A stretch of 26,359 bases of DNA from NCBI GenBank assembly GCA_018896765.1, contig JAHILZ010000031.1, positions 1 to 26,359 on the forward strand, written 5' to 3'. The notes beneath the pieces are model-generated. The model was not told the origin of the DNA, did not search any database, and saw only the letters and a program-made list of their open reading frames with translations. Position numbers and translations under genes: made by a program. Source of the stretch: Patescibacteria group bacterium (lineage in GTDB: Bacteria; Patescibacteriota; Minisyncoccia; JAHIHE01). Shown piece after piece: positions 14,772 through 22,015 of the stretch (its first letter is position 1; every line of letters starts with the position of its first letter).

Positions 14772-15034
14772 TTTCTTTACCTCCTGATTTTTTTATTTTG
14801 TCTAGAGAATATTTTAAGCAATCGCTTTGTTTATTTGTCAAACCAAAATCAGGATTGATTATAAACAAAATCGTTCGCTTCTAAATAGACTCTTAAAGAA
14901 CAGACCAAATCATATTTTGAATTGGCATTGTTTTTATATTAGAATAAATAATATAAAAAAGCAATAGTCTTCATTTGGAAATAGCAGTTTTGAAAATATG
15001 GCGGAAATTATAAATATTTAAGTTAAAATGAGCT
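14772..15034. other. Non-coding gap upstream of purL
   Basis: No gene is seen. The part nearest purL carries the Shine-Dalgarno site and a possible promoter; the rest (about 14842-15034) is AT-rich and unremarkable, with no recognised RNA or repeat. Confidence 0.6.
14811..14841 (-). promoter_or_regulatory. Possible promoter of purL
   Basis: Minus strand: -35 TTGACA (14836-14841) and -10 TAAAAT (14811-14816) with a long spacer of 19 nt (TTAAAA gives 18). The leader would be about 35 nt. Confidence 0.5.
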
Positions 15035-15070
15035 AACTGAATTTTCTTGCTATAGCATAAAAATTCAGTT
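15035..15070. other. Perfect 11-bp hairpin in the clpP-purL gap
   Basis: AACTGAATTTT (15035-15045) and AAAATTCAGTT (15060-15070) are perfect inverted arms. The loop contains the palindrome TGCTATAGCA, so the stem can extend. It has no T run and follows the two terminators after clpP. Confidence 0.65.
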
Positions 15071-15102
15071 GAACAGGTTGTTGTTTTAGTTATTTATCGA
15101 AA

Positions 15103-15130
15103 TAAAAAAAGAAGGGAGAAATTTCCCTTC
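15103..15130 (-). terminator. Second intrinsic terminator after clpP
   Basis: GAAGGGA (15111-15117) and TCCCTTC (15124-15130) form a 7-bp stem with a 6-nt loop; seven or more T follow on the minus strand. It backs up the terminator at 15178-15207. Confidence 0.75.
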
Positions 15131-15177
15131 GTAAAATTATTGGCGAATTCATTTTTACTCATTGAGTTTTTTAAATT

Positions 15178-15207
15178 AAAACAGCCCCGCTGCGCGGAGG
15201 CCGTTTT
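15178..15207 (-). terminator. Intrinsic terminator of clpP
   Basis: The stem AAAAC.GCC.CCGC pairs with GCGG.GGC.GTTTT around a 3-nt loop, followed by TTTTAATTT on the minus strand. It lies about 100 nt past the clpP stop codon. Confidence 0.75.
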
Positions 15208-15221
15208 TAAAACTTTATTTT

Positions 15222-15300
15222 CTACCCTTCGACTTCGTTCAGGGCAAACAACCTTTTCATTCCTACCCGCCCCTCGCCCCTCCCGAGAGGGGAATAATCG
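15222..15300. repeat. Dispersed-repeat-like sequences downstream of clpP
   Basis: CCCTTCGACTTCGTTCAGGG (20 nt, about 15226-15245) and a GC-rich block with CCCCTC/GAGGGG arms (about 15277-15292) resemble short palindromic repeats that occur in many bacterial genomes. The recognition is from memory; each is present once in the window. Confidence 0.5.
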
Positions 15301-15304
15301 AACA

Positions 15305-15913
15305 TTATTTTTTCTTTTTCGAAACAATAATTTTGTCGACGATTCCATAAGCTTTGGCTTCTTCGGCGGTCATGAAAAAATCTCGATCCGTGTCTTTCTC
15401 GATTTTCTCGATTTTTTGCCCGGTATGCTTGGCTAGAATCTGATTTATGCGATCTTTTACGTGAAGAATGTGGCGGGACGCGATAGCGATGTCAACCGCT
15501 TGGCCGCTTGCCCCTCCCATTACCTGATGAATCAGCACTTCAGAATTTGGCAAAACAAATCTCTTGCCTTTCGCGCCGCTTGCCAGCAATATCGCCGCGG
15601 CGCTGGCGGCAATACCGATGCAAATAGTGGAAACATTCGATTTCAGGTATTGAATCGTATCATAGATAGCCAAAGCCGCTGTTACGCTGCCTCCAGGGCT
15701 ATTGATATACAAATGTATATCCCCTTCTCCTTGGCTATCCAAAAATAAAAGCTGGGCAATGACAGTGTTAGCCACGCTATCGTCAATCGGAAGTCCGAGA
15801 AAAATTATCCGATCTTTGAGCAAACGGGAATAAATATCATAAGCTCGCTCCCCTTGCGGAGTTTTATCGATTATCATGGGAATAAGCTGCATAGATGGAG
15901 TACTGATTTTCAT
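15305..15913 (-). CDS. clpP: ATP-dependent Clp protease proteolytic subunit
   Basis: A 202-residue serine protease that forms the tetradecameric chamber used with ClpX or ClpC-type unfoldases. The triad is Ser104 in GIAASAAA, His129 in LIHQVMGG, and an Asp at about 178 in KDTDRDFFM. The substrate region INSPGGSVTAALAIYD is typical. The residues after the catalytic Ser are AAA instead of the common MGA. Length is standard; the short N-terminal segment before MIIDKTPQGERAYDIY may include the propeptide. It follows tig on the same strand, the common tig-clpP arrangement linking folding at the ribosome with degradation. clpX is not adjacent; downstream come terminators and purL. No Shine-Dalgarno sequence is visible. 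Confidence 0.97.
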   Translation of the reverse strand: MKISTPSMQLIPMIIDKTPQGERAYDIYSRLLKDRIIFLGLPIDDSVANTVIAQLLFLDSQGEGDIHLYINSPGGSVTAALAIYDTIQYLKSNVSTICIGIAASAAAILLASGAKGKRFVLPNSEVLIHQVMGGASGQAVDIAIASRHILHVKDRINQILAKHTGQKIEKIEKDTDRDFFMTAEEAKAYGIVDKIIVSKKKK

Positions 15914-15998
15914 AATTATTTTAGTTAGTAAATTAGTTTTTAATAGACTGACTGGTTTTTAAATAGTTAAAAATTCAAAGCGCAAAGTGTAAAATTGC

Positions 15999-16081
15999 AG
16001 TTAAAAGTTTAAAGTTTTTAAATTTTGTATTATCGTAAACTTTTAACTTTAAACTTAACTTTTAACTTTGAGCTTTAAACT
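15999..16081. repeat. Inverted 7-nt word arrays overlapping the end of tig
   Basis: Left arm: AGTTAAA, AGTTTAA, AGTTTTT (15999-16019) in 7-nt steps. The loop is AATTTTGTATTATCGT (about 16021-16036). The right arm (16037-16081), on the minus strand, reads AGTTTAA, AGCTCAA, AGTTAAA, AGTTAAG and further related words. The right arm provides the last eight sense codons and the stop codon of tig. A looser left flank with CAAAGCGCAAAG extends to about 15974. Confidence 0.8.
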
Positions 16082-17389
16082 GTTTGGTTTTTCTCCCAGA
16101 ACAATTTCTTCCAGCAAAACCAAAACTTTTTCCGTAATTAAAACATCATGCACGTTATTTTTTAATTTTTCCGCGTCGATTTCTTTTTCTGCCTCTTTGA
16201 CATTTTTGTAATTAGCCAAAATTTTATTTGTCTGCTCGGTAATTTCTTCTTCAGGCGCTTTTAAATTTTCTTGCTTGACAATTTCGCGGGTAATTAGATA
16301 ATTATTAATCCTGCCTTCGGCGGTTTGCCGCCAGCTTTCTTTGAGGCCGGCTTCGGTTTTAGCCAGCTGGCTCAGATATTCCTCGAATTTCATGCCATTT
16401 TGTTCGACATTGCGCTTGAATTCGGCAAGCATTCTTTTAACCTCGGAATCCACCAGAATATCCGGCAATTCTTTCGCGCCATAATTTTTGATCAAAAACT
16501 CGACTATTTTGGTTCTGAATTTTTCTTTTTCCACTTTTGTTTTTTCGACAATAATTCCTTCGGAAATGCTTTTTTCCAGTTCTTTGATTTCTTTAAAATG
16601 ACCCAACGATTTGGCGAATTCGTCGTCAAATTTTGGAGTAATCACCTCTTGCGCCAAGTTCATTTTAACCTTAAAACTGACATTTTTTCCCGCTAATTGT
16701 TTTTGATAATAATCTTTGGGAAAAACAACATTGAATTCTTTTTCTTCTCCGGCTTTCATTCCTGTAATATTGTTTTCAAATTCCGGCAAAAAATTGCTTC
16801 GCCCGATTATCAAAGGGTGATGCTTGCTATCGCCTTTTTCAATTTTTACATTATCCAAACGAGTTTCAAAATCAATTTCGACTCTATCTCCTTTTTGAGC
16901 CGGACGCGCAACTGTAACAATCTTCGCGCGAGAATTCAGCAAATATTCTATGGATTCTTTTAATTCCTTTTCTTCCACTTTCGGCGTTTCAAGCTTTATT
17001 CCTTCGCTTGCCAATTTTTTCTTATAATCCTCGCTGAGCGCAATCGGAGGAATAACCGACAAAACAGCTTTATAGATTATATCATTTTCCGGAGCAAGCT
17101 TGATTATATCCACTTTTGGCTGGCCCGCGGGAATAAAATTATGTTTTTGAAGCGCTTGGCGATATGTATCGTTTACCGCGTGTTCGGCTATTTCTTCCAT
17201 GATCGCCGCGGGGCCAAGATTTTTCTCGATTGTTTTCGCGTCAGCTTTGCCCGGCCTGAAACCGGGAATTTTTACGCGACCGGCCAGGCATTCTACCGCG
17301 TGATCGCGATAGTGTTTCCATTTTTCCGCCGGAATCGTTATCAATAGCTCGATTTGTGATTTTGGGAGTTTTTTAATATCTATTTTCAT
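16055..17389 (-). CDS. tig: Trigger factor
   Basis: A 444-residue ribosome-bound chaperone with peptidyl-prolyl isomerase activity. The N-terminal ribosome-binding domain carries the signature GFRPGKA (about residues 43-49). The FKBP-type domain follows (about 155-245, with GDRVEIDFE and GMKAGEEKEFNVVFP), then the helical C-terminal domain that cradles nascent chains. Length is close to the E. coli protein (432). The last eight codons (SLKLKVKS) and the stop lie in an inverted word array, so the original end may have been replaced. The 5' side also carries an inverted word array (17399-17460), 9 nt before the start codon. No Shine-Dalgarno sequence is visible. clpP is 141 nt downstream. Confidence 0.96.
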   Translation of the reverse strand: MKIDIKKLPKSQIELLITIPAEKWKHYRDHAVECLAGRVKIPGFRPGKADAKTIEKNLGPAAIMEEIAEHAVNDTYRQALQKHNFIPAGQPKVDIIKLAPENDIIYKAVLSVIPPIALSEDYKKKLASEGIKLETPKVEEKELKESIEYLLNSRAKIVTVARPAQKGDRVEIDFETRLDNVKIEKGDSKHHPLIIGRSNFLPEFENNITGMKAGEEKEFNVVFPKDYYQKQLAGKNVSFKVKMNLAQEVITPKFDDEFAKSLGHFKEIKELEKSISEGIIVEKTKVEKEKFRTKIVEFLIKNYGAKELPDILVDSEVKRMLAEFKRNVEQNGMKFEEYLSQLAKTEAGLKESWRQTAEGRINNYLITREIVKQENLKAPEEEITEQTNKILANYKNVKEAEKEIDAEKLKNNVHDVLITEKVLVLLEEIVLGEKPNSLKLKVKS

Positions 17390-17398
17390 TATTTAATA

Positions 17399-17460
17399 GA
17401 TATTGGATATTCGATATTGGATATTAATTTTCAATATCTAATATCTTAATATCCAATATC
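17399..17460. repeat. Inverted 7-nt word arrays upstream of tig
   Basis: Left: GATATTG, GATATTC, GATATTG, GATATTA (17399-17426), exact 7-nt steps. A 6-nt loop follows. Right: AATATCT, AATATCTT, AATATCC, AATATC (17433-17460), the inverse complement apart from one extra base. The transcript of tig would carry this hairpin directly before the start codon. Confidence 0.85.
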
Positions 17461-17516
17461 AAAACAAATTTTTTATATTCAGAGAATTTTTTTACAATTT
17501 TACCAATATTTAAAAT

Positions 17517-18452
17517 TTATTCTTTTTTCGTCAATTCCCCCATCAGCGGCGGCACAACCTGCTTTTTGCGGGAAACAATGCCTTTGAGGAATATTTCATT
17601 ATTTTCCGCCTTGGCGCCGAAAACTTTTTCTGCTAGAGTTTTTTCGGATTCGCCCGCAATATACATTATACCGTTTTCTTTTAAAATATCAACTACCAAA
17701 AAGAAAATAAAATCAAGCTTTTCGGCTGTTTTTTTCGCCTCAAGCGCCGCCATCAACTCGCTTTTCTTGCTGCTTATGCTTTCCGTATTGGTTGTTTCCC
17801 AGACGCCAATTCCGACCTTGAATTTTCCCATTTCAAAATTTTTATAATCTTTTGAAACAATATCGCCGGTGGCAATTCCTACCAAGCTGGATTTGGCAGC
17901 GAACTGCGCCTTAATAAATTTTTTAAGATCGAGCTTGGCGATTTTATTCAGCTCTTTAAGCGCTTTTTTGTCGTCCGCGGAAGTTGTCGGAGAAGTTAGG
18001 TTTAATGTATCGGAAATAATGCAAGCAATCATCAATGCGGCTGATATTTTATCGATTTTGATGTTTTTTTCTTTTAAAATCTTATAAATTACCGTGGCAG
18101 TTGAGCCAACCGGCTCAATTCGCGCCAAAATCGGATGCCCTGATTTAAGACCGCCGAGATTGTGGTGATCAATTATCGCCGCCAAATTCACATCGGTTAA
18201 CCCGGGCAAAATTTGTCCGGGTTCCGTAGTATCAACCAAGACCACATTTTCATCGGTGATTTTTTCCATTATATCCGGTTTATTAATTTTCAAAAGACTT
18301 AAAAGATACTTTGTTTCGTTATTGATATCGCCCGCGACGCGCGGCTCGACATCAAAACCAAAAATCTTTTTCGCAAAACGAGAAATCAATATTGCCGATA
18401 GCGCCGAATCCGTATCCGGGTTTATGTGGCCAAGAGAAATAATTTTGCCCAT
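17517..18452 (-). CDS. ppaC: Manganese-dependent inorganic pyrophosphatase (family II)
   Basis: A 311-residue DHH-family enzyme that hydrolyses pyrophosphate from biosynthesis to two phosphates. Motif I GHINPDTDS (His9, Asp13, Asp15), the Asp in VLVDTTEPGQ, the DHH motif IIDHHNLGG, and the C-terminal substrate-binding SRKKQVVPPL are all present. There are no CBS or DRTGG inserts, so it is the short, unregulated form. Length is typical. It lies 188 nt downstream of nusA on the same strand, in the place where infB is often found. No Shine-Dalgarno sequence is visible; the upstream gap contains a dispersed repeat. Confidence 0.97.
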   Translation of the reverse strand: MGKIISLGHINPDTDSALSAILISRFAKKIFGFDVEPRVAGDINNETKYLLSLLKINKPDIMEKITDENVVLVDTTEPGQILPGLTDVNLAAIIDHHNLGGLKSGHPILARIEPVGSTATVIYKILKEKNIKIDKISAALMIACIISDTLNLTSPTTSADDKKALKELNKIAKLDLKKFIKAQFAAKSSLVGIATGDIVSKDYKNFEMGKFKVGIGVWETTNTESISSKKSELMAALEAKKTAEKLDFIFFLVVDILKENGIMYIAGESEKTLAEKVFGAKAENNEIFLKGIVSRKKQVVPPLMGELTKKE

Positions 18453-18511
18453 GATAAATACATTTAATAATTAAATATTTTTTAGTTTTGGAATTTGACA
18501 TTGAAAAACGC

Positions 18512-18547
18512 GAGATTGCTTCGTCATTGTTGCTCCTCGCAATGACA
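18512..18547. repeat. Half copy of the TGTCATTGCGAG-type repeat
   Basis: GAGATTGCTTCGTC, then GCTCCTCGCAATGACA, matches the right arm of the element at 4229-4264 except for a few bases in the middle. Only one arm is present; the partner arm is missing. It lies in the nusA-ppaC gap. Confidence 0.75.
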
Positions 18548-18640
18548 GAAACATCAATTGCTTAATTTATCGTTAAGGAATTTCAATATTTCCGCGCTTT
18601 TCCGCGTTAAGTCCGCGAAATTAGCGCCAGCAGGCCTAAT

Positions 18641-20065
18641 TTATTCTTTTGCTTTCTTTTCTTTTTTTACTTTTTCTTTTTTCGCTTTAACTTTTTTAGC
18701 CGGCTTTTCTTTTTCGCCTTTTGCGGATACTTCATCGGCGGATTTTTTTGATTTTTCTTTTTTCGCTTTTTTCTCTTTTCCAGCGGATTTCTCCTCTTTA
18801 TCACCTTTTTCTTTTTTGATCGCTTCCGCCGCTTCTTCTTTCGGCGCCTCCGGCTCAAGATCGCCGGCCATTACATCGATTCGGTAGCCGGTAAGTTTTG
18901 AAGCAAGACGGACATTTTGGCCATGTTTTCCAATCGCCAGCGATAATTGCTCGGGAATAACTTTTGCCGCGGCCGATTTGCTCTTCTCGTCGATTCGGAC
19001 GGCTAAAACTTTTGCCGGGCTCAAAGCTTTGGCAATGAATTTTGCCATATCTTTGTCCCACTCGACGATATCGATTTTTTCTCCGCCAATCTCTTCCATA
19101 ATCGCCTGCACTCTGGTTCCTTTTTGTCCGACGCAAGCGCCAATCGGATCAATATTGCGGTCATTCGAAACAACGGCAATTTTTGATCTATCGCCGGCTT
19201 CCCTGCTTATCGCTTTTATTTCTATGGATTTGTCGGCAATTTCAGGAACTTCAAGCGTGAATAAATTTTTTATTAATTCGGCGCGGGTCCGGGAAAGTAT
19301 GATTTCCGGTCCTTTTGGAGTTTCGCTGACTTGGACGACATAGACTTTCAATCTTTGGCCGGTTCTGTAATTCTCGCGCGTAACTTGCTCGGACGGAGGA
19401 ATAATGCCCACGGTTTTATTGATATCAATAAAAACAACTCTGCCTTTATAGGGCGGAAGTATTTCAACCCGCTGCACGGCTCCAATCAATACCTCTCCTT
19501 CGTGTTTTTTGAATTCATTGAAAATCACCGAACGTTCCACCTCTCGAATTCTTTGAATTATTACTTGCTTGGCGGTTTGCGAAGCAATTCTGCCGAAATC
19601 AGTTTTGGAGGGCATTTCACTTTCAATCTCGTCTTCCAGTTTGGCATCCGGCTTGACCAACAGCGCCTCGCTTAATTTTATGTGCTTGTCGGGATTATAT
19701 CTTATTTTTACTTGCTCCTCGCCGGGCGTCGCGCCTGCCGCGATAATTTTTTCGTCTCTTACCGCTTCATTAATAATCGCTCTTTCCGATTCCGCTGGCG
19801 GCGGCGCCAAAGGCGCTCCGCCCGCAACGGCGGTTTCAGCTTCTTCTTCAATATCATCCGGCACCACTTGCTTAATTTGCGATACTTTAATATCGCCGGT
19901 TTCCGGGTTAAATTTAACGCGAATAATCTGACCTTTTTTGCCGTAGTCTTTTTTGTAGGCGGCGGCCAATGCCGCTTCAATTACTTTAAAAATTTCATCT
20001 TTTGAGATGCCTTTTTCCTCGGCAATCTGATTGATGGCCAAAGCGAATTGTTTTTGATCTAACAT
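18641..20065 (-). CDS. nusA: Transcription termination/antitermination protein NusA
   Basis: A 474-residue RNA-polymerase-binding factor for pausing, termination and antitermination. The N-terminal domain (1-65 and about 155-185) is interrupted by an acidic, Ala/Pro-rich insertion (about 68-150, with GGAPLAPPPAESE). The S1 domain follows (190-260, VGIIPPSEQ), then KH1 (DPIGACVGQKGTRVQAIMEEIGG, 307-328) and KH2 (LAIGKHGQNVRLASKLTG, 376-393). The last 70 residues are a Lys/Glu-rich, low-complexity tail. The insertion and the tail are differences from E. coli NusA, which has acidic repeats instead. A GTGGAAG-type word array ends at 20105, 12 nt before the start. Further upstream are a promoter, a 21-codon ORF and a terminator. 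ppaC, not infB, follows. Confidence 0.96.
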   Translation of the reverse strand: MLDQKQFALAINQIAEEKGISKDEIFKVIEAALAAAYKKDYGKKGQIIRVKFNPETGDIKVSQIKQVVPDDIEEEAETAVAGGAPLAPPPAESERAIINEAVRDEKIIAAGATPGEEQVKIRYNPDKHIKLSEALLVKPDAKLEDEIESEMPSKTDFGRIASQTAKQVIIQRIREVERSVIFNEFKKHEGEVLIGAVQRVEILPPYKGRVVFIDINKTVGIIPPSEQVTRENYRTGQRLKVYVVQVSETPKGPEIILSRTRAELIKNLFTLEVPEIADKSIEIKAISREAGDRSKIAVVSNDRNIDPIGACVGQKGTRVQAIMEEIGGEKIDIVEWDKDMAKFIAKALSPAKVLAVRIDEKSKSAAAKVIPEQLSLAIGKHGQNVRLASKLTGYRIDVMAGDLEPEAPKEEAAEAIKKEKGDKEEKSAGKEKKAKKEKSKKSADEVSAKGEKEKPAKKVKAKKEKVKKEKKAKE

Positions 20066-20077
20066 TGCAGAAAGAAA

Positions 20078-20207
20078 GTGGAAGGTGGTATGTGGAAGGT
20101 GGTAATTAAATCACTCGCTTTCCACTTTTTTGCCTTCTACTATCTTGTTTAATTTTTACTAATTTATTCTAATTCACTACTTTCTACCCTCGACTTTCTA
20201 CTCTCTA
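20078..20207. repeat. 7-nt word arrays between nusA and its leader terminator
   Basis: Left: GTGGAAG, GTGGTAT, GTGGAAG, GTGGTAA (20078-20105). Middle: TTTCCAC and CCTTCTAC words of inverse sense (about 20119-20141). Right: TTTCTACCCTCGACTTTCTACTCTC-like words (about 20180-20204, read on the minus strand as AGTAGAA, AGTCGAG, GGTAGAA). Arms are related but not exact complements. Confidence 0.65.
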
Positions 20208-20270
20208 TCTAAAAATGAGCCCGATCTCTCGGGCTTCCGGATAATCAATACTGTCAATAAAGCATTTCAT
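20205..20270 (-). CDS. Possible 21-residue leader peptide upstream of nusA
   Basis: ATG at 20270 to TAG at 20205-20207 encodes MKCFIDSIDYPEAREIGLIF plus Arg. It starts about 10 nt after the expected transcription start and its 3' half runs through the terminator hairpin at 20209-20236, so translation would disrupt that hairpin. No Shine-Dalgarno sequence is seen. The arrangement is that of a transcription attenuator, but the ORF could be chance. Confidence 0.35.
   Translation of the reverse strand: MKCFIDSIDYPEAREIGLIFR
20209..20236 (-). terminator. Terminator in the nusA leader
   Basis: AGCCCGA (20218-20224 on the plus strand) and TCGGGCT (20229-20235) form a 7-bp stem with a 4-nt loop; on the minus strand CATTTTTAG follows. 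It lies between the promoter at 20282-20309 and nusA, so it may be an attenuator. Confidence 0.75.
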
Positions 20271-20281
20271 CGTATAGATAT

Positions 20282-20309
20282 ATTATAATGTAAGCAAAAA
20301 TAAAGTCAA
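20282..20309 (-). promoter_or_regulatory. Promoter upstream of nusA
   Basis: Minus strand: -35 TTGACT (20304-20309), 16-nt spacer, perfect -10 TATAAT (20282-20287). Confidence 0.7.
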
Positions 20310-20312
20310 GGC

Positions 20313-20361
20313 AAAAAAATAAGGAAAAGATTAATTTGCGCATGCAAACCTTTCTTTTCCT
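20313..20361 (-). terminator. Terminator of the DHH-like gene
   Basis: AGGAAAAGA (20322-20330) and TCTTTTCCT (20353-20361) form the outer stem, with an inner TTTGC/GCAAA stem. On the minus strand TATTTTTTTG follows. It lies 15 nt past the stop of the gene at 20376-21704. Confidence 0.85.
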
Positions 20362-20375
20362 AAAATTGAAATACA

Positions 20376-21704
20376 TTATTTATTATTTAGTTTTTTTCTT
20401 TTTATTTCCGGCTTCCTTTTTAACGAAGAAATTTGCGTATAGTCATCATTGCGAATGATCGTTTCACCATTGGTTTTTTTCTGTTGATTGCGTATTTTTA
20501 CGCACATGGACACTCCCATCCAGTGAAAGTTGCATTTTTCGCTGCATTGCAGCGAACCGCCCTTGCAGTATGGCAAATATCCATTATTTATTTTGCAGAT
20601 AGTTACTATTATATCCGCAATTTCTTCCAGTGTCAGGGCTGTAGATATCGGATTTGGGGCCGTGAACGAACCGTTAAGGATCTGTTTTGCGCCCGCATGG
20701 TTATACCAGACTTTTTGCGCTGTTTCACGATTATCTCGTACGCTGCCTTCTGCTTCGACAAGCGCGTGATAAATATCGTCGGTATTTATCCTATGATTTA
20801 TCTGTGTGTATATTCCGGTATTCCCGGAAGAATTTTGTATGATTATCACACTAAAACCCTCGTTTAAACCCGCTCGAAGCGCTTGTTTGTTATCTGTCCA
20901 GATGTACGTCAACGCTCTGTCGTTGTTCCCCCAAAAGATTTTTGGGGAATTCGCGAATAGTTTCCGTGCTTGTTCGAAGTCTAACTGATTTTGATATACC
21001 TCTTCCATTATCAACCGCACCAAATCCCTTGTTTCTTCACATGTTGCCATAAGAAGATCCGGGATATTGGAATACTTTCCCTCGCGTATGTTTTTAACAT
21101 ACTTTTCAAGTACCGGAGAAATGTTGGTTTTTCCTTTCGAAAATTCCTCAAATATTTCAAGGAAAAGCGCTACACTCGGCTTACCACTTGAACTCATAAA
21201 AGCAGAAAATGCCGCCTGCATATAGCTGTAAACAGCCACGCTGTCATTATTCGCCGTCAGAATTTTGCACATTTGCGAAAGATCGAAAGGTTGGGCTGTT
21301 GCGCGCGTGTCGCGGTCAATAACAAATTCTACGAATTTGTCTAATTTTTCGCTTCTTTTTTCCGCTGGAACAAGTTTATAAAACAAGCTTGTCGCGCATT
21401 CATTAGGAAAATCTTTTGCAGGATGATGGTCAAGCTGTCCATTTCCCATATCCACTAAAATAACTCCGTCTTTCATCCATTCTTGCGCGGTTTTGCCCTC
21501 AATTAATCCATTAGCTGCTGTTTTAAACAGTAGTTTTCCTGTTTCTATATTCAGGAAATCGGAAATAATTTTCGGGCCCAGCGCGTCTATGTCTGGTTTG
21601 GTATGCGTTGCCATACCCATCGCGGGATAAAATTTTCCCGCCGTTCGAACTCCCAGTATTCCACATTCAATTCCTACAGTTGCTTCATTTCCATTTCTTT
21701 CCAT
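20376..21704 (-). CDS. DHH-like phosphoesterase-type protein with Cys-rich C-terminus
   Basis: A 442-residue protein that I do not recognise as a named enzyme. The N-terminal part has ATHTKPDIDALG (His34, Asp38, Asp40) and VDMGNGQLDHHP (Asp85, Asp92, His93, His94), which resemble the metal-binding motifs of DHH phosphoesterases and of the MYG1-type family. The middle is helical. Near the C-terminus PYCKGGSLQCSEKCNFHWMGVSMC has five Cys and one His and could bind a metal; the tail is Lys-rich. The start is supported by AGAGGTGA 6 nt upstream. It has a consensus promoter with a 200-nt leader and its own terminator, so it is a single-gene unit. A nuclease or phosphoesterase role is an inference from the motifs. 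Confidence 0.75.
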   Translation of the reverse strand: MERNGNEATVGIECGILGVRTAGKFYPAMGMATHTKPDIDALGPKIISDFLNIETGKLLFKTAANGLIEGKTAQEWMKDGVILVDMGNGQLDHHPAKDFPNECATSLFYKLVPAEKRSEKLDKFVEFVIDRDTRATAQPFDLSQMCKILTANNDSVAVYSYMQAAFSAFMSSSGKPSVALFLEIFEEFSKGKTNISPVLEKYVKNIREGKYSNIPDLLMATCEETRDLVRLIMEEVYQNQLDFEQARKLFANSPKIFWGNNDRALTYIWTDNKQALRAGLNEGFSVIIIQNSSGNTGIYTQINHRINTDDIYHALVEAEGSVRDNRETAQKVWYNHAGAKQILNGSFTAPNPISTALTLEEIADIIVTICKINNGYLPYCKGGSLQCSEKCNFHWMGVSMCVKIRNQQKKTNGETIIRNDDYTQISSLKRKPEIKRKKLNNK

Positions 21705-21903
21705 TTAATTCACCTCTGAATTTTTATCTTTATTCTTTCACTTATCCCCGTTTTTTAATTTTAATTATGTTCCGGGGATGGATTTTGAGCATTTAATAAT
21801 TTCAAACGCGCAAAATCCATCCTCTGAATTATATTTTAATTTTTAAAGAACAACATTTAAAGGCATTTTTATCCCCATTCTTGTTTTTTCTTTTCAATAT
21901 CAA
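21705..21903 (-). promoter_or_regulatory. Long structured leader of the DHH-like gene
   Basis: The first part encodes a tiny ORF (MPLNVVL) with GGGG 6 nt before its ATG. A hairpin follows with GGATGGATTTTG against CAAAATCCATCC (about 21774-21823). The end of that hairpin (ATCCCCG) can also pair with CGGGGAT about 25 nt later, which would open it. No T run follows the first hairpin, so it is not a terminator. The motif TTCAGAGG occurs both here and at the real Shine-Dalgarno site. Confidence 0.45.
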
Positions 21904-21909
21904 TATGTC

Positions 21910-21938
21910 ATTATACGCCAAAATTTCCAAAATGTCAA
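21910..21938 (-). promoter_or_regulatory. Consensus promoter of the DHH-like gene
   Basis: Minus strand: perfect -35 TTGACA (21933-21938), 17-nt spacer, perfect -10 TATAAT (21910-21915). It is the best promoter match in the window. Confidence 0.88.
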
Positions 21939-22015
21939 GCCCGCGCGTATTTATCGCTTGAGTAAAGCAAAAAAATCGGCTTTTGGCCGAGTAAAAATTA
22001 CTTTTCGCGCAAATT

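Noticed and set aside
15094..15348. An 84-codon ORF on the minus strand beyond clpP.
   Set aside because: It overlaps the clpP end in another frame and runs through two terminators and dispersed-repeat-like DNA.
20376..21704. A second family II pyrophosphatase.
   Set aside because: It has DHH-like motifs but lacks the C-terminal SRKKQ segment and differs in length and domain layout from ppaC.
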